A stretch of 64,000 nt of DNA from Levilactobacillus fuyuanensis (GTDB lineage: Bacteria > Bacillota > Bacilli > Lactobacillales > Lactobacillaceae): NCBI RefSeq assembly GCF_003946395.1, contig NZ_RHNZ01000016.1, positions 1 to 64,000 of the forward strand, written 5' to 3'. The translations under genes and the position numbers were made by a program. Positions 53,167 to 62,478 of this stretch are shown here, in pieces. The notes beneath the pieces were generated by a model. The model ran no database searches, had not been told where the DNA came from, and saw only the letters and a program-made list of their open reading frames with translations. Position 1 is the stretch's first letter; the number at the start of each line of letters is the position of its first letter.

Positions 53167-54289
53167 ACCCGTTTTAGTTGACGGTGAAGCTTTGCACTGT
53201 ATTGGGTGTGGGGCAGAGATTCAAACAACAGACAAGACGGCACCGGGTTACACGCCCCAGTCGGCTTTAGAAAAGGGTATGGAAAAAGAGGAAGTCTACT
53301 GTCAACGGTGCTTCCGGCTGCGGCACTACAATGAAATTGTGCCCGTTGGCTTGACCGATGACGACTTCCTGAATTTGTTGACCCAAATTCAAGACGCCAA
53401 CGCGCTGATTGTCTACGTTGTGGACATCTTTGATTTCAACGGCAGTGTGATTCCTGGGCTGCACCGGTTCGTGGGTGAGAACCCAATCTTACTGGTGGGT
53501 AACAAGGAAGACCTTTTGCCTAGCTCTTTGAAACGTAGCAAGCTCAAAGACTGGATTCGGCAACGGGCTAATGAACAAGGTTTGCGGCCAATTGACGTGA
53601 CTTTGTTGAGTGCTAAGACGAACCAGTCCGTGGACCAATTGTTGGAATTGATCAACAAGTACCGCGGCGATCGGGACGTTTACGTTGTTGGGGTGACCAA
53701 CGTTGGGAAGTCCACGTTGATCAACCAAATTATTCGGCAGAATACCGGGGTCAAGGACCTGATCACCACGTCCCGTTTCCCTGGTACAACGCTGGATAAG
53801 ATTGAATTGCCTTTGGATGATGACCACGTCTTGGTCGACACCCCTGGGATCATTCAAAACGAACAGATGGCCCACTTCTTGGACGGCAAGGACCTCAAGC
53901 TTGTGGCACCCCAAAAGCAGATCAAGCCGAAGACTTACCAATTGAACGACCAACAAACGTTGTTCTTTGGCGGGATTGCGCGGTTTGACTACAATAACGG
54001 GCCGAAGAGTGGTTTCATTGCTTACTTTGAAAACAACTTATATATTCATCGGACTAAGCTGGAAAATGCGGATGACTTCTACACGCGCCAATTAGGACAA
54101 CTGTTGACGCCACCACAACCTGAAAATAAAGACGATTTTCCAGCACTGGTTCCACATGAATTTAAAACAACTGTGAAGAGCGACCTGGTCTTTGAAGGCC
54201 TAGGTTGGATCACCGTTCCGGCCGGCGTCAATGTTACCGGTTGGGCACCTGCAGGCGTCGGCGTATTGGTCCGGCGCGCAATGATTTAA
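53147..54289 (+). CDS. yqeH: ribosome assembly GTPase YqeH
   Basis: This 380-residue circularly permuted GTPase has an N-terminal zinc finger (CIGCG...CQRCF), then G-motifs in the order G4 (GNKEDL), G5, G1 (GVTNVGKST) and G3 (DTPGI). It matures the 30S subunit. GGCAGGAGG at the yqeG end overlaps. Confidence 0.93.
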   Translation: MNEKHTEPVLVDGEALHCIGCGAEIQTTDKTAPGYTPQSALEKGMEKEEVYCQRCFRLRHYNEIVPVGLTDDDFLNLLTQIQDANALIVYVVDIFDFNGSVIPGLHRFVGENPILLVGNKEDLLPSSLKRSKLKDWIRQRANEQGLRPIDVTLLSAKTNQSVDQLLELINKYRGDRDVYVVGVTNVGKSTLINQIIRQNTGVKDLITTSRFPGTTLDKIELPLDDDHVLVDTPGIIQNEQMAHFLDGKDLKLVAPQKQIKPKTYQLNDQQTLFFGGIARFDYNNGPKSGFIAYFENNLYIHRTKLENADDFYTRQLGQLLTPPQPENKDDFPALVPHEFKTTVKSDLVFEGLGWITVPAGVNVTGWAPAGVGVLVRRAMI

Positions 54290-54308
54290 AAAGATGGAGG
54301 AAAACAAC

Positions 54309-54617
54309 GTGTTACGAGGGAAACAAAAGAGATATTTACGTGCTCACGCACACGCCATGCACCCCTTATTTTCTGTGGGTAAGAATGGCTTAACGCAGGC
54401 CTGGTTGGAACAATTGACCGGCGCCTTAGAGAATCGCGAATTAATTAAGATTAATCTCCAACAGAGTGCGGAAGCCACGGTTGAAGAGACCAAGACCTTT
54501 ATCGAACAGGGAACGGACATTCAAGTCGTTCAAACGATCGGTCGGGTACTGGTTCTTTACCGTCCCGCTACGAATGAAGAAAACCAAAGAATTTCGTCAG
54601 TCGTTGAAAATATGTAG
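54309..54617 (+). CDS. yhbY: RNA-binding CRS1-YhbY domain protein
   Basis: This protein of about 102 residues is a single CRM domain associated with ribosome assembly. Motif GKNGLTQAW matches the family GxxG. GGAGGAAAACAAC precedes GTG 54309, better than ATG 54294. Confidence 0.88.
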   Translation: MLRGKQKRYLRAHAHAMHPLFSVGKNGLTQAWLEQLTGALENRELIKINLQQSAEATVEETKTFIEQGTDIQVVQTIGRVLVLYRPATNEENQRISSVVENM

Positions 54618-54631
54618 GAGGTCTGGCAGTC

Positions 54632-55264
54632 GTGGTAAAAATCTCAGAACAAACGAGTACGCAGGTGGCTACCCAGATGGCGGCGACCGCTAAGAAACGC
54701 CGAATTGGCATTCTTGGGGGAACGTTTAATCCGCCACACTTGGGTCACCTGGTAATTGCCGATCAAGTCGCCACCCAATTGGGACTTGATAAGGTTTTAT
54801 TTATGCCCGATGCTGAACCGCCTCACGTTGATAAGAAACTGGCGATTCCGGCTGCCGACCGCGTCGCAATGGTCAAGGCAGCTATCAAGGATAACCCCCG
54901 GTTCGATTTGGAACTCACTGAGGTTCAACGTGGCGGGAAGAGTTATTCCTACGATACGATGTTACAGCTGATACAACAACATCCGGAGAATCAGTATTAT
55001 TTCATCATTGGTGGTGACATGGTGGCCTATTTGCCGAAATGGTACCGCATCAATGACCTGATTAAGATGGTGCAGTTCGTGGGTGTCTGCCGCCAAGGCT
55101 TCACCCGTGAATCACCGTATCCCGTACTGTGGGTGGACGTGCCCAACATTGGCATCAGTTCGACCATGATTCGTGATCAAATCCGCCGGGGACAGTCGGT
55201 TCGTTACCTGGTACCGACCATGGTGGACCTCTATATAAAGGAGCATCTGTTATACCGTGACTGA
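54632..55264 (+). CDS. nadD: nicotinate-nucleotide adenylyltransferase
   Basis: This 210-residue enzyme makes NaAD from nicotinate mononucleotide and ATP in NAD synthesis. It has GGTFNPPHLGHL (HxGH nucleotidyltransferase motif) after an unusually long N-terminal stretch of about 24 residues, and ISSTMIRDQI near the end. GTG 54632 with AGGAGG upstream. It overlaps yqeK by 8 nt. Confidence 0.92.
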   Translation: MVKISEQTSTQVATQMAATAKKRRIGILGGTFNPPHLGHLVIADQVATQLGLDKVLFMPDAEPPHVDKKLAIPAADRVAMVKAAIKDNPRFDLELTEVQRGGKSYSYDTMLQLIQQHPENQYYFIIGGDMVAYLPKWYRINDLIKMVQFVGVCRQGFTRESPYPVLWVDVPNIGISSTMIRDQIRRGQSVRYLVPTMVDLYIKEHLLYRD

Positions 55265-55859
55265 GCTAACTTATAAAGAAAACATTTTTCCCGGCACGCG
55301 GCAGGAATTAATTGACCGGATTTCAGACCAATTGCGGCCAAAGCGATTCCAACACGTCTTACGGGTTGAACAAACCGCTCTAGAATTGGCTGCTAAGAAT
55401 GGCGTGGACGCGGAGAAGGCCAGCATTGCTGGTTTGATTCACGATTACGCTAAGCAGCGACCCGATGTCGACTTCATTGCCGCCATCAAGGCCTATCAAT
55501 TGGATACAGAGTTGCTCAACTATGGCAATGCCATCTGGCATGGCCTTGTGGGCGCGGAGTTGATCAAGCGGGAGCTACACATTTACGACGAAGATATCTT
55601 AAATGCCGTGCGTCATCACACGACCGGGGACGTCTACATGACGCCGCTGGAGCAAGTGGTCTACATGGCCGACTACCTGGAACCCGCACGGGACTTTCCA
55701 GGCGTCGATGAAGCCAGAAAGATTACGGCTAAAGACCTCGGGACGGGTGTTGCCTATCAGGCACAACACACTCTGCAGTATTTGGTCGAAAATGGCTTGC
55801 CTGTGTACCCTAAATCGTTAGAAACTTATAATGCTTGGGTACCACGGTATCAAAAATAG
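55257..55859 (+). CDS. yqeK: HD-domain nucleotide hydrolase YqeK
   Basis: This 200-residue HD-domain phosphohydrolase has HVLRVEQTA, then HDYAKQRP and HHTTGD, giving the metal-binding His/Asp set. In relatives it is an asymmetric Ap4A hydrolase. It overlaps nadD. Normally rsfS follows directly, but element E9 is inserted here. Confidence 0.9.
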   Translation: MTELTYKENIFPGTRQELIDRISDQLRPKRFQHVLRVEQTALELAAKNGVDAEKASIAGLIHDYAKQRPDVDFIAAIKAYQLDTELLNYGNAIWHGLVGAELIKRELHIYDEDILNAVRHHTTGDVYMTPLEQVVYMADYLEPARDFPGVDEARKITAKDLGTGVAYQAQHTLQYLVENGLPVYPKSLETYNAWVPRYQK

Positions 55860-55937
55860 GCATGTTGGAAATGATTGTTTGTATTTTGGACGATTGTTTA
55901 CGTTTAGATAGTGGTTTGAGAATACACGCTCACGTAA

Positions 55938-56116
55938 GCCGTGAGGGTGGTGAAAATAAACTCAGCCGCAGGAATTCTCTTAGCGGTGTTAGCCGCTTAG
56001 AGAATTGGTAGCTTTGAAACTTGGTTTTGAGGTTCAAAGCCAAGTCCGGAGACCGCACTTTGGCTCGGGACGTCCGCCTGCCGCGTTCCGGTTTATTTTC
56101 ACCACCTGGTAAGGCG
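55938..56116 (+). repeat. structured repeat element E9 (complete)
   Basis: It opens GCCGTGAGGGTGGTGAAAAT and closes TTTATTTTCACCACC. The hairpin is AATTCTCTTAGCGG with CCGCTTAGAGAATT, the third helix GTCCGGAG with CTCGGGAC (one mismatch), and CGTCCGCCTGCCGCG replaces the usual CCCACAG. It splits the yqeK-rsfS junction, which in Bacillus is contiguous. Confidence 0.85.
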
Positions 56117-56202
56117 CTGCTAACAACAACGTTGCCTGATTAAAAATTAGATTTAAAATACGAAATAGAATCGATGCACCAAAATTCGAGAGGAGCACTT
56201 GC

Positions 56203-56565
56203 ATGGATAGCAAACAAGTCTTAGAAATTGCAGTCAAGGCTGCAGAAAGCAAGCGGGCAGAAGACATGACCGCTTTAGATATGCGGAAGGTCAGCTTAAT
56301 GGCTGACTACTTCCTGATTGTGGACGCCAACTCAAGTCGGCAAGTCCAAGCCATCGTTGATGAGGTTGAAGACCAAGTTAGTGCCAACGGCGTTACCATC
56401 AAGGACGTTGAAGGTAAGAACAGTGCCAACTGGATCTTAATCGACTTAGGCGACGTGATCGTTCACGTCTTCCAGAAGGAACAACGTAGTCACTACAACT
56501 TGGAAAAGCTGTGGTCCGATGCCCCTGAAGTTGATTTGACCGAATGGGTAGAGGCTGAAGCATGA
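56203..56565 (+). CDS. rsfS: ribosome silencing factor RsfS
   Basis: This 120-residue protein blocks 50S-30S joining when nutrients are scarce. It has DYFLIVDANSSRQVQAI and VHVFQKEQR(S)HYNLEKLW. GAGAGGAGC precedes ATG 56203. It is followed with overlap by the methyltransferase YqeM. Confidence 0.93.
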   Translation: MDSKQVLEIAVKAAESKRAEDMTALDMRKVSLMADYFLIVDANSSRQVQAIVDEVEDQVSANGVTIKDVEGKNSANWILIDLGDVIVHVFQKEQRSHYNLEKLWSDAPEVDLTEWVEAEA

Positions 56566-57305
56566 TTTATCAGTCCTTTGCTGAGCTTTACGACGAATTG
56601 TTCGATCCAGCCATGTACGACCAGTGGCTGGATTTTGTCGCACAGCGTGTCAGTCCCGCAGACGGCGAGTTACTCGACCTGGCCTGTGGGAGTGGCCGCT
56701 TAGGGGTCTTATTGGCCCAGCGCGGCTACCAAGTTAGTGGATTGGATCTCTCTGAGGAAATGTTGGCGCTGGCCGCTAAGCATGCTCAGGAGGCCGATGT
56801 GACGATGCCACTCATGGCGGGTGACATGCTCGACCTGACGATGATTGGGGAATACCAGACGGTGACCTGCTTTGCAGATTCCTTCTGTTATCTTCCCGAC
56901 CTGGACGCTGTTACGGCGGCCTTTCGGCAGGTCCACGACCACTTGACGGTGGGCGGTAAGTTCTTATTTGATGTGATTACGCCACACCAAACGGATGACG
57001 TTTATCCGGGCTACATGTATAATTACGTCGATGACACGCGGGCCTTTATCTGGACCAGCTATGGTATCGAGGACGAAGAACACGCGGCTGAACACGATTT
57101 GACCTTCTTTACGCAAAATGAAACGACCGGTGACTACCATAAAGTTACGGAACTCCATCATGAGCGGACGTATGCGTTAGCGGACTATCAAGCAGCGTTG
57201 AAGGCCGCTGGGTTAACGTTGCAACGGGTCAGCGCCGACTTTGGCGAGGCCGAAGTTGCGGCGGACACCACGCGTTGGTTCTTTGAGGTAACACGGGAGG
57301 CATAG
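56562..57305 (+). CDS. class I SAM methyltransferase YqeM
   Basis: This 247-residue class I methyltransferase has motif DLACGSGRLG (SAM-binding) near residue 38. It overlaps rsfS by 4 nt and precedes tmcAL by 2 nt. The Bacillus yqeM counterpart has this place; the substrate is unknown. Confidence 0.85.
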   Translation: MIYQSFAELYDELFDPAMYDQWLDFVAQRVSPADGELLDLACGSGRLGVLLAQRGYQVSGLDLSEEMLALAAKHAQEADVTMPLMAGDMLDLTMIGEYQTVTCFADSFCYLPDLDAVTAAFRQVHDHLTVGGKFLFDVITPHQTDDVYPGYMYNYVDDTRAFIWTSYGIEDEEHAAEHDLTFFTQNETTGDYHKVTELHHERTYALADYQAALKAAGLTLQRVSADFGEAEVAADTTRWFFEVTREA

Positions 57306-57307
57306 GC

Positions 57308-58456
57308 ATGGCGCTACAAGCTGTGGGCATCATTGCGGAATATAATCCATTTCATAACGGCCATGCCTACCAGGTGGTCCAAGCCAGAGAAATGACTGGG
57401 GCCGATGTCGTTGTTGCGGCTATGAGCGGTAACTGGGTTCAACGCGGAGAACCCGCGCTCATGGACAAGTGGCAACGTGCACAGGCCGCCATTGCGGGTG
57501 GCGTGGATCTCGTGGTTGAGCTGCCCACGGCAAGTGCCGTCCAGCCGGCGCATCTGTTTGCGAGCGGTGGAGTCAGTCTTTTGGCGGCCATGGGCTGCCG
57601 CTGGCTGGTCTTTGGCAGTGAACATCCTGAGATGGATTATGATCAATTGATGGCGCATTTGCCCAGTGATCCGGCCACGTTTAAACGTTTTGACCAGACC
57701 TACGCGTCCTTATTTCAGGGATATCTGCGTGAGCAAACGGGCATCACCCTGAATGCCGCCAATGATATTCTGGGATTCTTCTATGCGTTGGCAAATCGCC
57801 GGCAGGGGAATCCACTGGAACTGTTAGCATTAGGGCGCAAGGGGAGTCAACACAATGATGAAACAATTGCGGCGGCCAGTGCCTTTGCCAGCGCAACGTC
57901 GATTCGTTCAGCGGCGCTCTCAGGCGACTGGGACGCGGTTGCGGCCGTGGTGCCGGCAACGACTCTCGCGATACTGAAAGATGCGCAGCTGACCAGTTGG
58001 AACGACTTCTGGCCCAATCTGCGTTATCAGTTGGTGAGCGGAAACGTGGCCGATTTGCGGCAGATGTACCAGATCACCGAGGGTGTCGAGTATCGACTGA
58101 AACGCGCGGCGCTACCGAGTGCTACGTTTGCGGATTTCATGCATGCAGTGAAGACCAAACGCTACACCTATACGCGGCTACAGAGGCAGTCGGCCTACTT
58201 GCTGGGACAGATGAAACCCGCCGAGATGGACCCGCAACCGCAGTATCTGCGAGTGCTCGGCTATTCAGCAGTGGGTCAGCAGTATCTGCATCAGATCAAG
58301 AAGCAGGTGAGTCTGCCATTGATCAGTCGGGCCGACCGTGACTGGCAACAGGGCCCCGGTGAACTGGATGATCGGCTGGGTGCCTTGCGCACTCTGATTA
58401 CGGGAATTCCCCAGGATTATGGCCGAATTCCGGTAAAAATAACGTTTTCAGAGTGA
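57308..58456 (+). CDS. tmcAL: tRNA(Met) cytidine acetate ligase TmcAL
   Basis: This 382-residue enzyme of the YlbM family forms ac4C34 in elongator tRNA-Met using acetate and ATP. It has GIIAEYNPFHNGHAYQV (nucleotidyltransferase HxGH motif), then SGNWVQRGEPALMDKW. It starts 2 nt after yqeM. The array contains the tRNA-Met target at 578. Confidence 0.9.
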   Translation: MALQAVGIIAEYNPFHNGHAYQVVQAREMTGADVVVAAMSGNWVQRGEPALMDKWQRAQAAIAGGVDLVVELPTASAVQPAHLFASGGVSLLAAMGCRWLVFGSEHPEMDYDQLMAHLPSDPATFKRFDQTYASLFQGYLREQTGITLNAANDILGFFYALANRRQGNPLELLALGRKGSQHNDETIAAASAFASATSIRSAALSGDWDAVAAVVPATTLAILKDAQLTSWNDFWPNLRYQLVSGNVADLRQMYQITEGVEYRLKRAALPSATFADFMHAVKTKRYTYTRLQRQSAYLLGQMKPAEMDPQPQYLRVLGYSAVGQQYLHQIKKQVSLPLISRADRDWQQGPGELDDRLGALRTLITGIPQDYGRIPVKITFSE

Positions 58457-58473
58457 CTATCAAGGAAATTACC

Positions 58474-58502
58474 TTGACATCACATTTTTTGACAGGTATA
58501 AT
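58474..58502 (+). promoter_or_regulatory. consensus promoter of ylbN-rpmF
   Basis: TTGACA at 58474-58479, exactly 17 nt, and TATAAT at 58497-58502 form a perfect sigma-A promoter 28 nt before the ATG. Confidence 0.92.
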
Positions 58503-58529
58503 TTATCACGTTGCATTGGAGGAATTGCG

Positions 58530-59084
58530 ATGAAATGGTCGTTGACCGAACTGCGAAAGAATCACCGAAACGATCCGTTAATGTTCGATGAAACCTTAGA
58601 TTTAAAGGCGGATTTACTTGAACGTTACGGTAACGATGTACTCGATGTTGCACCTGTTCACGTAAAGGGCATTGCGTCCGTTGTGTCGGGTGGCGACGTT
58701 GTGATTGTCGCACAGGTAACGGCGGACTTAACGGTTCCGTCTAGCCGGTCATTAGCACCGGTTGATTTTCCCGTTAGTTTCAAGATGACGGAATTTTATG
58801 TATCCGATCCGACCGCAACGCAACGGTTTGAGAAGACCGACGTTGTGATGGTGGTTACCGATGACCAGATTGATTTAAACAAGGCCGTTGGGGATAACAT
58901 TATTTTACGAATTCCGATGCACATTCTTTCGGATGCTGAACAACAAGGCGAAGCGATGCCCACTGGTAAAGATTGGGAAGTCGTTTCCGAAGAGAACCTT
59001 GAAGCAGTCGAGAAAGAAAATCAATCAGTTGATCCACGTCTTGCAAAGCTAAAGGATTTCTTCCCTGATCAGGATGATCAATAA
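58530..59084 (+). CDS. ylbN: YceD/DUF177 family protein (YlbN)
   Basis: This 184-residue protein of the YceD family is next to rpmF in most Bacteria. It has VTADLTVPSSRSLAPVDF and an acidic end (FFPDQDDQ). The function is probably 23S rRNA-related, as for plant homologues; not proven here. GGAGGAATTGCG precedes ATG 58530. Confidence 0.88.
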   Translation: MKWSLTELRKNHRNDPLMFDETLDLKADLLERYGNDVLDVAPVHVKGIASVVSGGDVVIVAQVTADLTVPSSRSLAPVDFPVSFKMTEFYVSDPTATQRFEKTDVVMVVTDDQIDLNKAVGDNIILRIPMHILSDAEQQGEAMPTGKDWEVVSEENLEAVEKENQSVDPRLAKLKDFFPDQDDQ

Positions 59085-59150
59085 TCCTCTTTGTAAGCCT
59101 TAAAATTTTTTCACTAGTGGATATAATTTTATTTGAAGGAGGTGTTTTCT

Positions 59151-59342
59151 ATGGCTGTACCAAAACGGAAAACGTCTAAGACGAAGAAGGCTATGCGTCG
59201 TGGTCACATCAAATTAACGATGCCTAACTTAACTGCTTGCCCTAACTGTGGTGAATTACGTAAGTCACACATGGTTTGCCCAAGTTGCGGTTTCTACGAT
59301 GGCCGTCAGGTCGTTGCAACGAAGACTGCAAGTAACAACTAA
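59151..59342 (+). CDS. rpmF: 50S ribosomal protein L32
   Basis: This 63-residue zinc-binding L32 begins [19 protein letters not shown] and has CPNC and CPSC. The zinc-ligand form is intact. GAAGGAGGTGTTTTCT sets ATG 59151 rather than 59133. Confidence 0.96.
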   Translation: MAVPKRKTSKTKKAMRRGHIKLTMPNLTACPNCGELRKSHMVCPSCGFYDGRQVVATKTASNN

Positions 59343-59357
59343 TTAAATTTAGGAAGA

Positions 59358-59394
59358 AACTCCCATGAAGTCCGCGGCTTCTGGGAGTTTTTTT
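59358..59394 (+). terminator. terminator of rpmF
   Basis: AACTCCCATGAAG pairs with CTTCTGGGAGTT across loop TCCGCGG, then T7. Confidence 0.88.
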
Positions 59395-59479
59395 GTGCAG
59401 TCTGCGATGGTTTGCTTTGCGCACCGAGCGTGAAAAAAGGTATAATAACGACATTAACGAAAATTTGAGGAGTGAAATT

Positions 59480-60295
59480 TTGGCAATTAAATTAATCGCG
59501 ACCGACTTAAACGGGACGCTGCTGCACAATGACCAGACTTTCAACCAGTCCCTATTCAAGGAGACCCTGCAGGCTTTGGGGCAACGGGGAATTCGGCTGG
59601 TGCTGTCCTCTGGCAATCAGTTTACCCATTTGGAAAAGTTGTTCCATGACGTGATGGCTGATAACTTGGCAATTGTGGCCGAGAACGGGGCCTCCATCTA
59701 CCTCCAAGGCAAGCAGGGCTTCGATGGCAGCTTAAGTGCTGAGGACTTACACCACTTTGTGACGGTTGATCGGCATCAGGACTTTCTGAAGTCCGCATAC
59801 GTCATTCTGGTGGGCCAACAGGGCTCTTACACGGAAACGGGAGCACCACAGGTATTGATCGATGCTGCCGAGAAATTCTACGACAATCTTCAGCAGGTCG
59901 CTGACTTGAGTACCGTGGAAGATCGGATCAAGAAGATTAGTATTTCCACGGTGCCTGGAGAAGCTACCAAGCTGGTGGCTGACCTGAACGCTTACTTTGA
60001 TGGTAAGCTGCAGGCCCATGACAGTGGTTACGGCGTGGTTGACGTGGTTGCCGCTAATGTCGGCAAGCTCCCAGCTGTTCAGTGGTTAGCGGACCGGTGG
60101 CACGTGGCTGCCGATGAGATCATGGCCTTTGGTGATGGCGCGAACGATGTGCCGTTGTTGCAATTCGCCAAGCAGAGCTGGGCGATGAGCAATGCCCCGG
60201 CTAGCGTTCGAGACGCAGCCACCCACGTGACCAGCGTGGATAATGAACATGACGGGGTGTTGACGACGATTCAGTCGGCATTGATGGTAATTTAA
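59480..60295 (+). CDS. Cof-type HAD phosphatase
   Basis: This 271-residue HAD-IIB phosphatase has DLNGTLLHND (DxDGT-type nucleophile; here with N for D at the fourth place), VLSSGNQF, VAENGA and FGDGANDVPLL. It likely dephosphorylates sugar phosphates or flavin nucleotides. GAGGAG at 59467-59472 fits TTG 59480, rather than the longer frame from 59393. Confidence 0.85.
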   Translation: MAIKLIATDLNGTLLHNDQTFNQSLFKETLQALGQRGIRLVLSSGNQFTHLEKLFHDVMADNLAIVAENGASIYLQGKQGFDGSLSAEDLHHFVTVDRHQDFLKSAYVILVGQQGSYTETGAPQVLIDAAEKFYDNLQQVADLSTVEDRIKKISISTVPGEATKLVADLNAYFDGKLQAHDSGYGVVDVVAANVGKLPAVQWLADRWHVAADEIMAFGDGANDVPLLQFAKQSWAMSNAPASVRDAATHVTSVDNEHDGVLTTIQSALMVI

Positions 60296-60325
60296 CAAAG
60301 ACGATAGAACCAGCGAGGTGCAGCG

Positions 60326-60964
60326 ATGGACAACTTTTTCTTTGATTTTGACAACACGTTAGCCGATTCTAGCAATGTTGCCGTGCTGGCGACCCAACGA
60401 GCGTACACCGCGAAGGGGTTAGTAGCACCCACACGCGAAGCTATCATCAGCTACATGGGGGTGCCGATTGAGGTCTCCTTTGCGAAGATGGCGACGGTTA
60501 GTTTGGATGATGCTGCGTTAGAGGATTTGTTTACCGAATTTCGCGAGCAGTATCAACGAGCTGAGACAACGGGAATTACCTTGTTCGATGGGATGGCGGC
60601 CACCATTGCCGAACTCAATCGGCGAGGGAACCGTCTGTACGTGGTGTCCAGTAAAAACTCGGTACCCCTACAGCGAAACCTCGACCAGGTTGGCCTGGGC
60701 CAGTCGTTTGCAGCCATCAGTGGGTCCGATATGGTGGCCCACTACAAACCGGCACCGGATGGCGTGGTCAACCTGTTACAGCAGTTTGATTTGGATGCTA
60801 CTCGTAGCGTGATGATCGGGGATGCCAAGTATGATATCCGGATGGGTCACAACGCGGGTGTCGCGACGGCCGGTGCGATGTGGGGCGCAGCTGACCCAGC
60901 AGCTGTTAAAGCTGAAAAACCGACGTATCTCTTGGACACGCCGGCGGAATTACTTAATTTGTAA
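60326..60964 (+). CDS. HAD-IA hydrolase (phosphoglycolate-phosphatase-like)
   Basis: This 212-residue HAD hydrolase has DFDNTLADSS (nucleophile Asp), VVSSKNS and MIGDAKYDIRMG. A helical cap follows the first motif. GAGGTGCAGCG precedes ATG 60326. It is likely co-transcribed with the Cof gene. Confidence 0.85.
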   Translation: MDNFFFDFDNTLADSSNVAVLATQRAYTAKGLVAPTREAIISYMGVPIEVSFAKMATVSLDDAALEDLFTEFREQYQRAETTGITLFDGMAATIAELNRRGNRLYVVSSKNSVPLQRNLDQVGLGQSFAAISGSDMVAHYKPAPDGVVNLLQQFDLDATRSVMIGDAKYDIRMGHNAGVATAGAMWGAADPAAVKAEKPTYLLDTPAELLNL

Positions 60965-60971
60965 GAGTGTA

Positions 60972-61004
60972 GCGTTCGAGCTGTAGTAGCTTGAACGTTT
61001 TTTT
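60972..61004 (+). terminator. terminator of the HAD pair
   Basis: CGTTCGAGCT pairs with AGCTTGAACG, then T6. The 61005-61280 stretch has a 16-nt palindrome AACCGGCTAGCCGGTT near 61171 but no gene. Confidence 0.8.
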
Positions 61005-61280
61005 ATTACCACGGTTTTTGCGGGTTGTGTAGCAGTCGATGACCTTGGCCAGTGCCATTTGGGACTTTGTAATTAAATTCTAATAGGCGAGGCGTTAGTT
61101 AATCAAACCGCAGTCTAATAGCATCAAAGATTAAAATATAATGATGCTTATAATTGCGACTGTCAATTTTAACCGGCTAGCCGGTTATTTCTGACCGGTC
61201 GTGCAAGTTTTCCTAGGTTTTTACGTATAAGACGGCTAAACTGGTACTAATTGAATCACAAACAAAGGAGAAATTAAGGC

Positions 61281-61928
61281 ATGGGGAAACGACGGTTGCT
61301 GCTGGTGGTCATGTTGGTCGGACTGATTGGACTCGTGCGGTGGGGGATGCCGCAGAACTTTGGCTTTTCAATGATGCGTGTGAATCGCGTGGTCCATCAG
61401 TTGGAGACACGGCTACCAGATGGCCAGGACCAGGCGGGAACCCCAGTCGAGAAGATTGCTGCGGAGCACCCGCTGCACAGGACGTATTACTATCATTTCG
61501 CCGGTAGCGTGCCGGTCAACGTGCGGCCGATATTTGAAGAGGCGGTGGCGGTCTATAACAAGACAGGACTGGTCAAGCTGGTTGCCGGCAAGCCGCAGCA
61601 GAAACAAAATGGGATTACGTTCTTCACGTATCATAAGGAAACCTCGACGGCGCCCAACTTCCTGGAGCTGGGCGAGGGTGGCCCCGAGATTCGACGTTAC
61701 GTGGGATTGGGGAGCTATACAATCAACCGGGCACGAGCCGGTTTGAATTTGGCGCATCCTGAGGCCGGTATTCGTGCCTCAGTGGCAATCCATGAGCTGG
61801 GACATGCAATCGGCTTGGAACACAGCAAGAGTCGGCGTTCCATCATGTATCCGCTGGATCAGGACCACGAACGATTGTCGGCGGCTGACCAGAAGACGTT
61901 GCGGGTGCTGTATGCGCAGAATGGATGA
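61281..61928 (+). CDS. matrixin-family (M10) zinc metalloprotease
   Basis: This 215-residue protein has an N-terminal hydrophobic signal or anchor (about 4-22) and a catalytic domain with HELGHAIGLEH (HExxHxxGxxH zinc site) followed by the Met-turn SIMYP. Such small secreted matrixins are frequent in lactobacilli; substrates are unknown. AAAGGAG precedes ATG 61281. The stop overlaps the next frame. Confidence 0.87.
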   Translation: MGKRRLLLVVMLVGLIGLVRWGMPQNFGFSMMRVNRVVHQLETRLPDGQDQAGTPVEKIAAEHPLHRTYYYHFAGSVPVNVRPIFEEAVAVYNKTGLVKLVAGKPQQKQNGITFFTYHKETSTAPNFLELGEGGPEIRRYVGLGSYTINRARAGLNLAHPEAGIRASVAIHELGHAIGLEHSKSRRSIMYPLDQDHERLSAADQKTLRVLYAQNG

Positions 61929-61987
61929 GTCTGTGCTTATCAGTTGTCAAAATGTGTTATCGTTTCCAGACGATAAGGGGTGATCTT

Positions 61988-62362
61988 TTGGATACTTATA
62001 CTGTAGCCGGAGCTCGAAAGAACTTTTACAAACTTATCGAACAAGTTAACCGGCAAAAGAAGCCAATCGTTATTAAACTCGCTGATGAGAAGACGGAAGC
62101 TGTTTTATTGAGCAAGGCAGAATGGGATTCTATTCAAGAAACGATTTATCTTGGAAATATGGGCGTTATGAGGGAAGTTCGAGCTCGCGACAAAGGGTTT
62201 AGTTATCCAGTAACGGCCAAGGAAAGTATTGAGACCAGAAAATTACCTGAAGAAGTCGAGAAAGCAATAGTGGTTGCTAAGGCTGAGGAGCTAGGACTTT
62301 TAGAAGATACAAGCGAAAAGGTCACTACCATTCAGAATTTACGTAATTGTTGGGTTCAGTGA
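61988..62362 (+). CDS. Phd/YefM-type antitoxin with a long C-terminal tail
   Basis: This protein of about 124 residues has the YefM N-terminal DNA-binding part (DTYTVAGARKNFYKLIEQV, LSKAEWDSIQETIYL). The C-terminal 50 residues extend beyond the usual 80-90 and are helical, as for toxin binding. AAGGGGTGATC before TTG 61988. The stop overlaps an ATG of a decayed toxin (62362). Confidence 0.78.
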   Translation: MDTYTVAGARKNFYKLIEQVNRQKKPIVIKLADEKTEAVLLSKAEWDSIQETIYLGNMGVMREVRARDKGFSYPVTAKESIETRKLPEEVEKAIVVAKAEELGLLEDTSEKVTTIQNLRNCWVQ

Positions 62363-62478
62363 TGGTATATGAAATTCGGCTTGAAAAAAGCATTCGTTAA
62401 AAGAATTGACAAGAAGCAACGTATTAGAACGGTTACAATCACAAACCATGTAGAACTTGCATCTGGGAAATTACAAAA
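62362..62478 (+). pseudogene. remnant of a RelE/YoeB-type toxin gene
   Basis: An ATG overlapping the antitoxin stop (TGATGG) gives MVYEIRLEKSIR, close to the start of RelE toxins, then TAA at 62398-62400. Just downstream, in another frame, RIDKKQR continues as in such toxins (to about 62478), so at least one frameshift has occurred and the C-terminal catalytic part is missing. The 62479-62782 stretch is without a clear gene. Confidence 0.6.
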
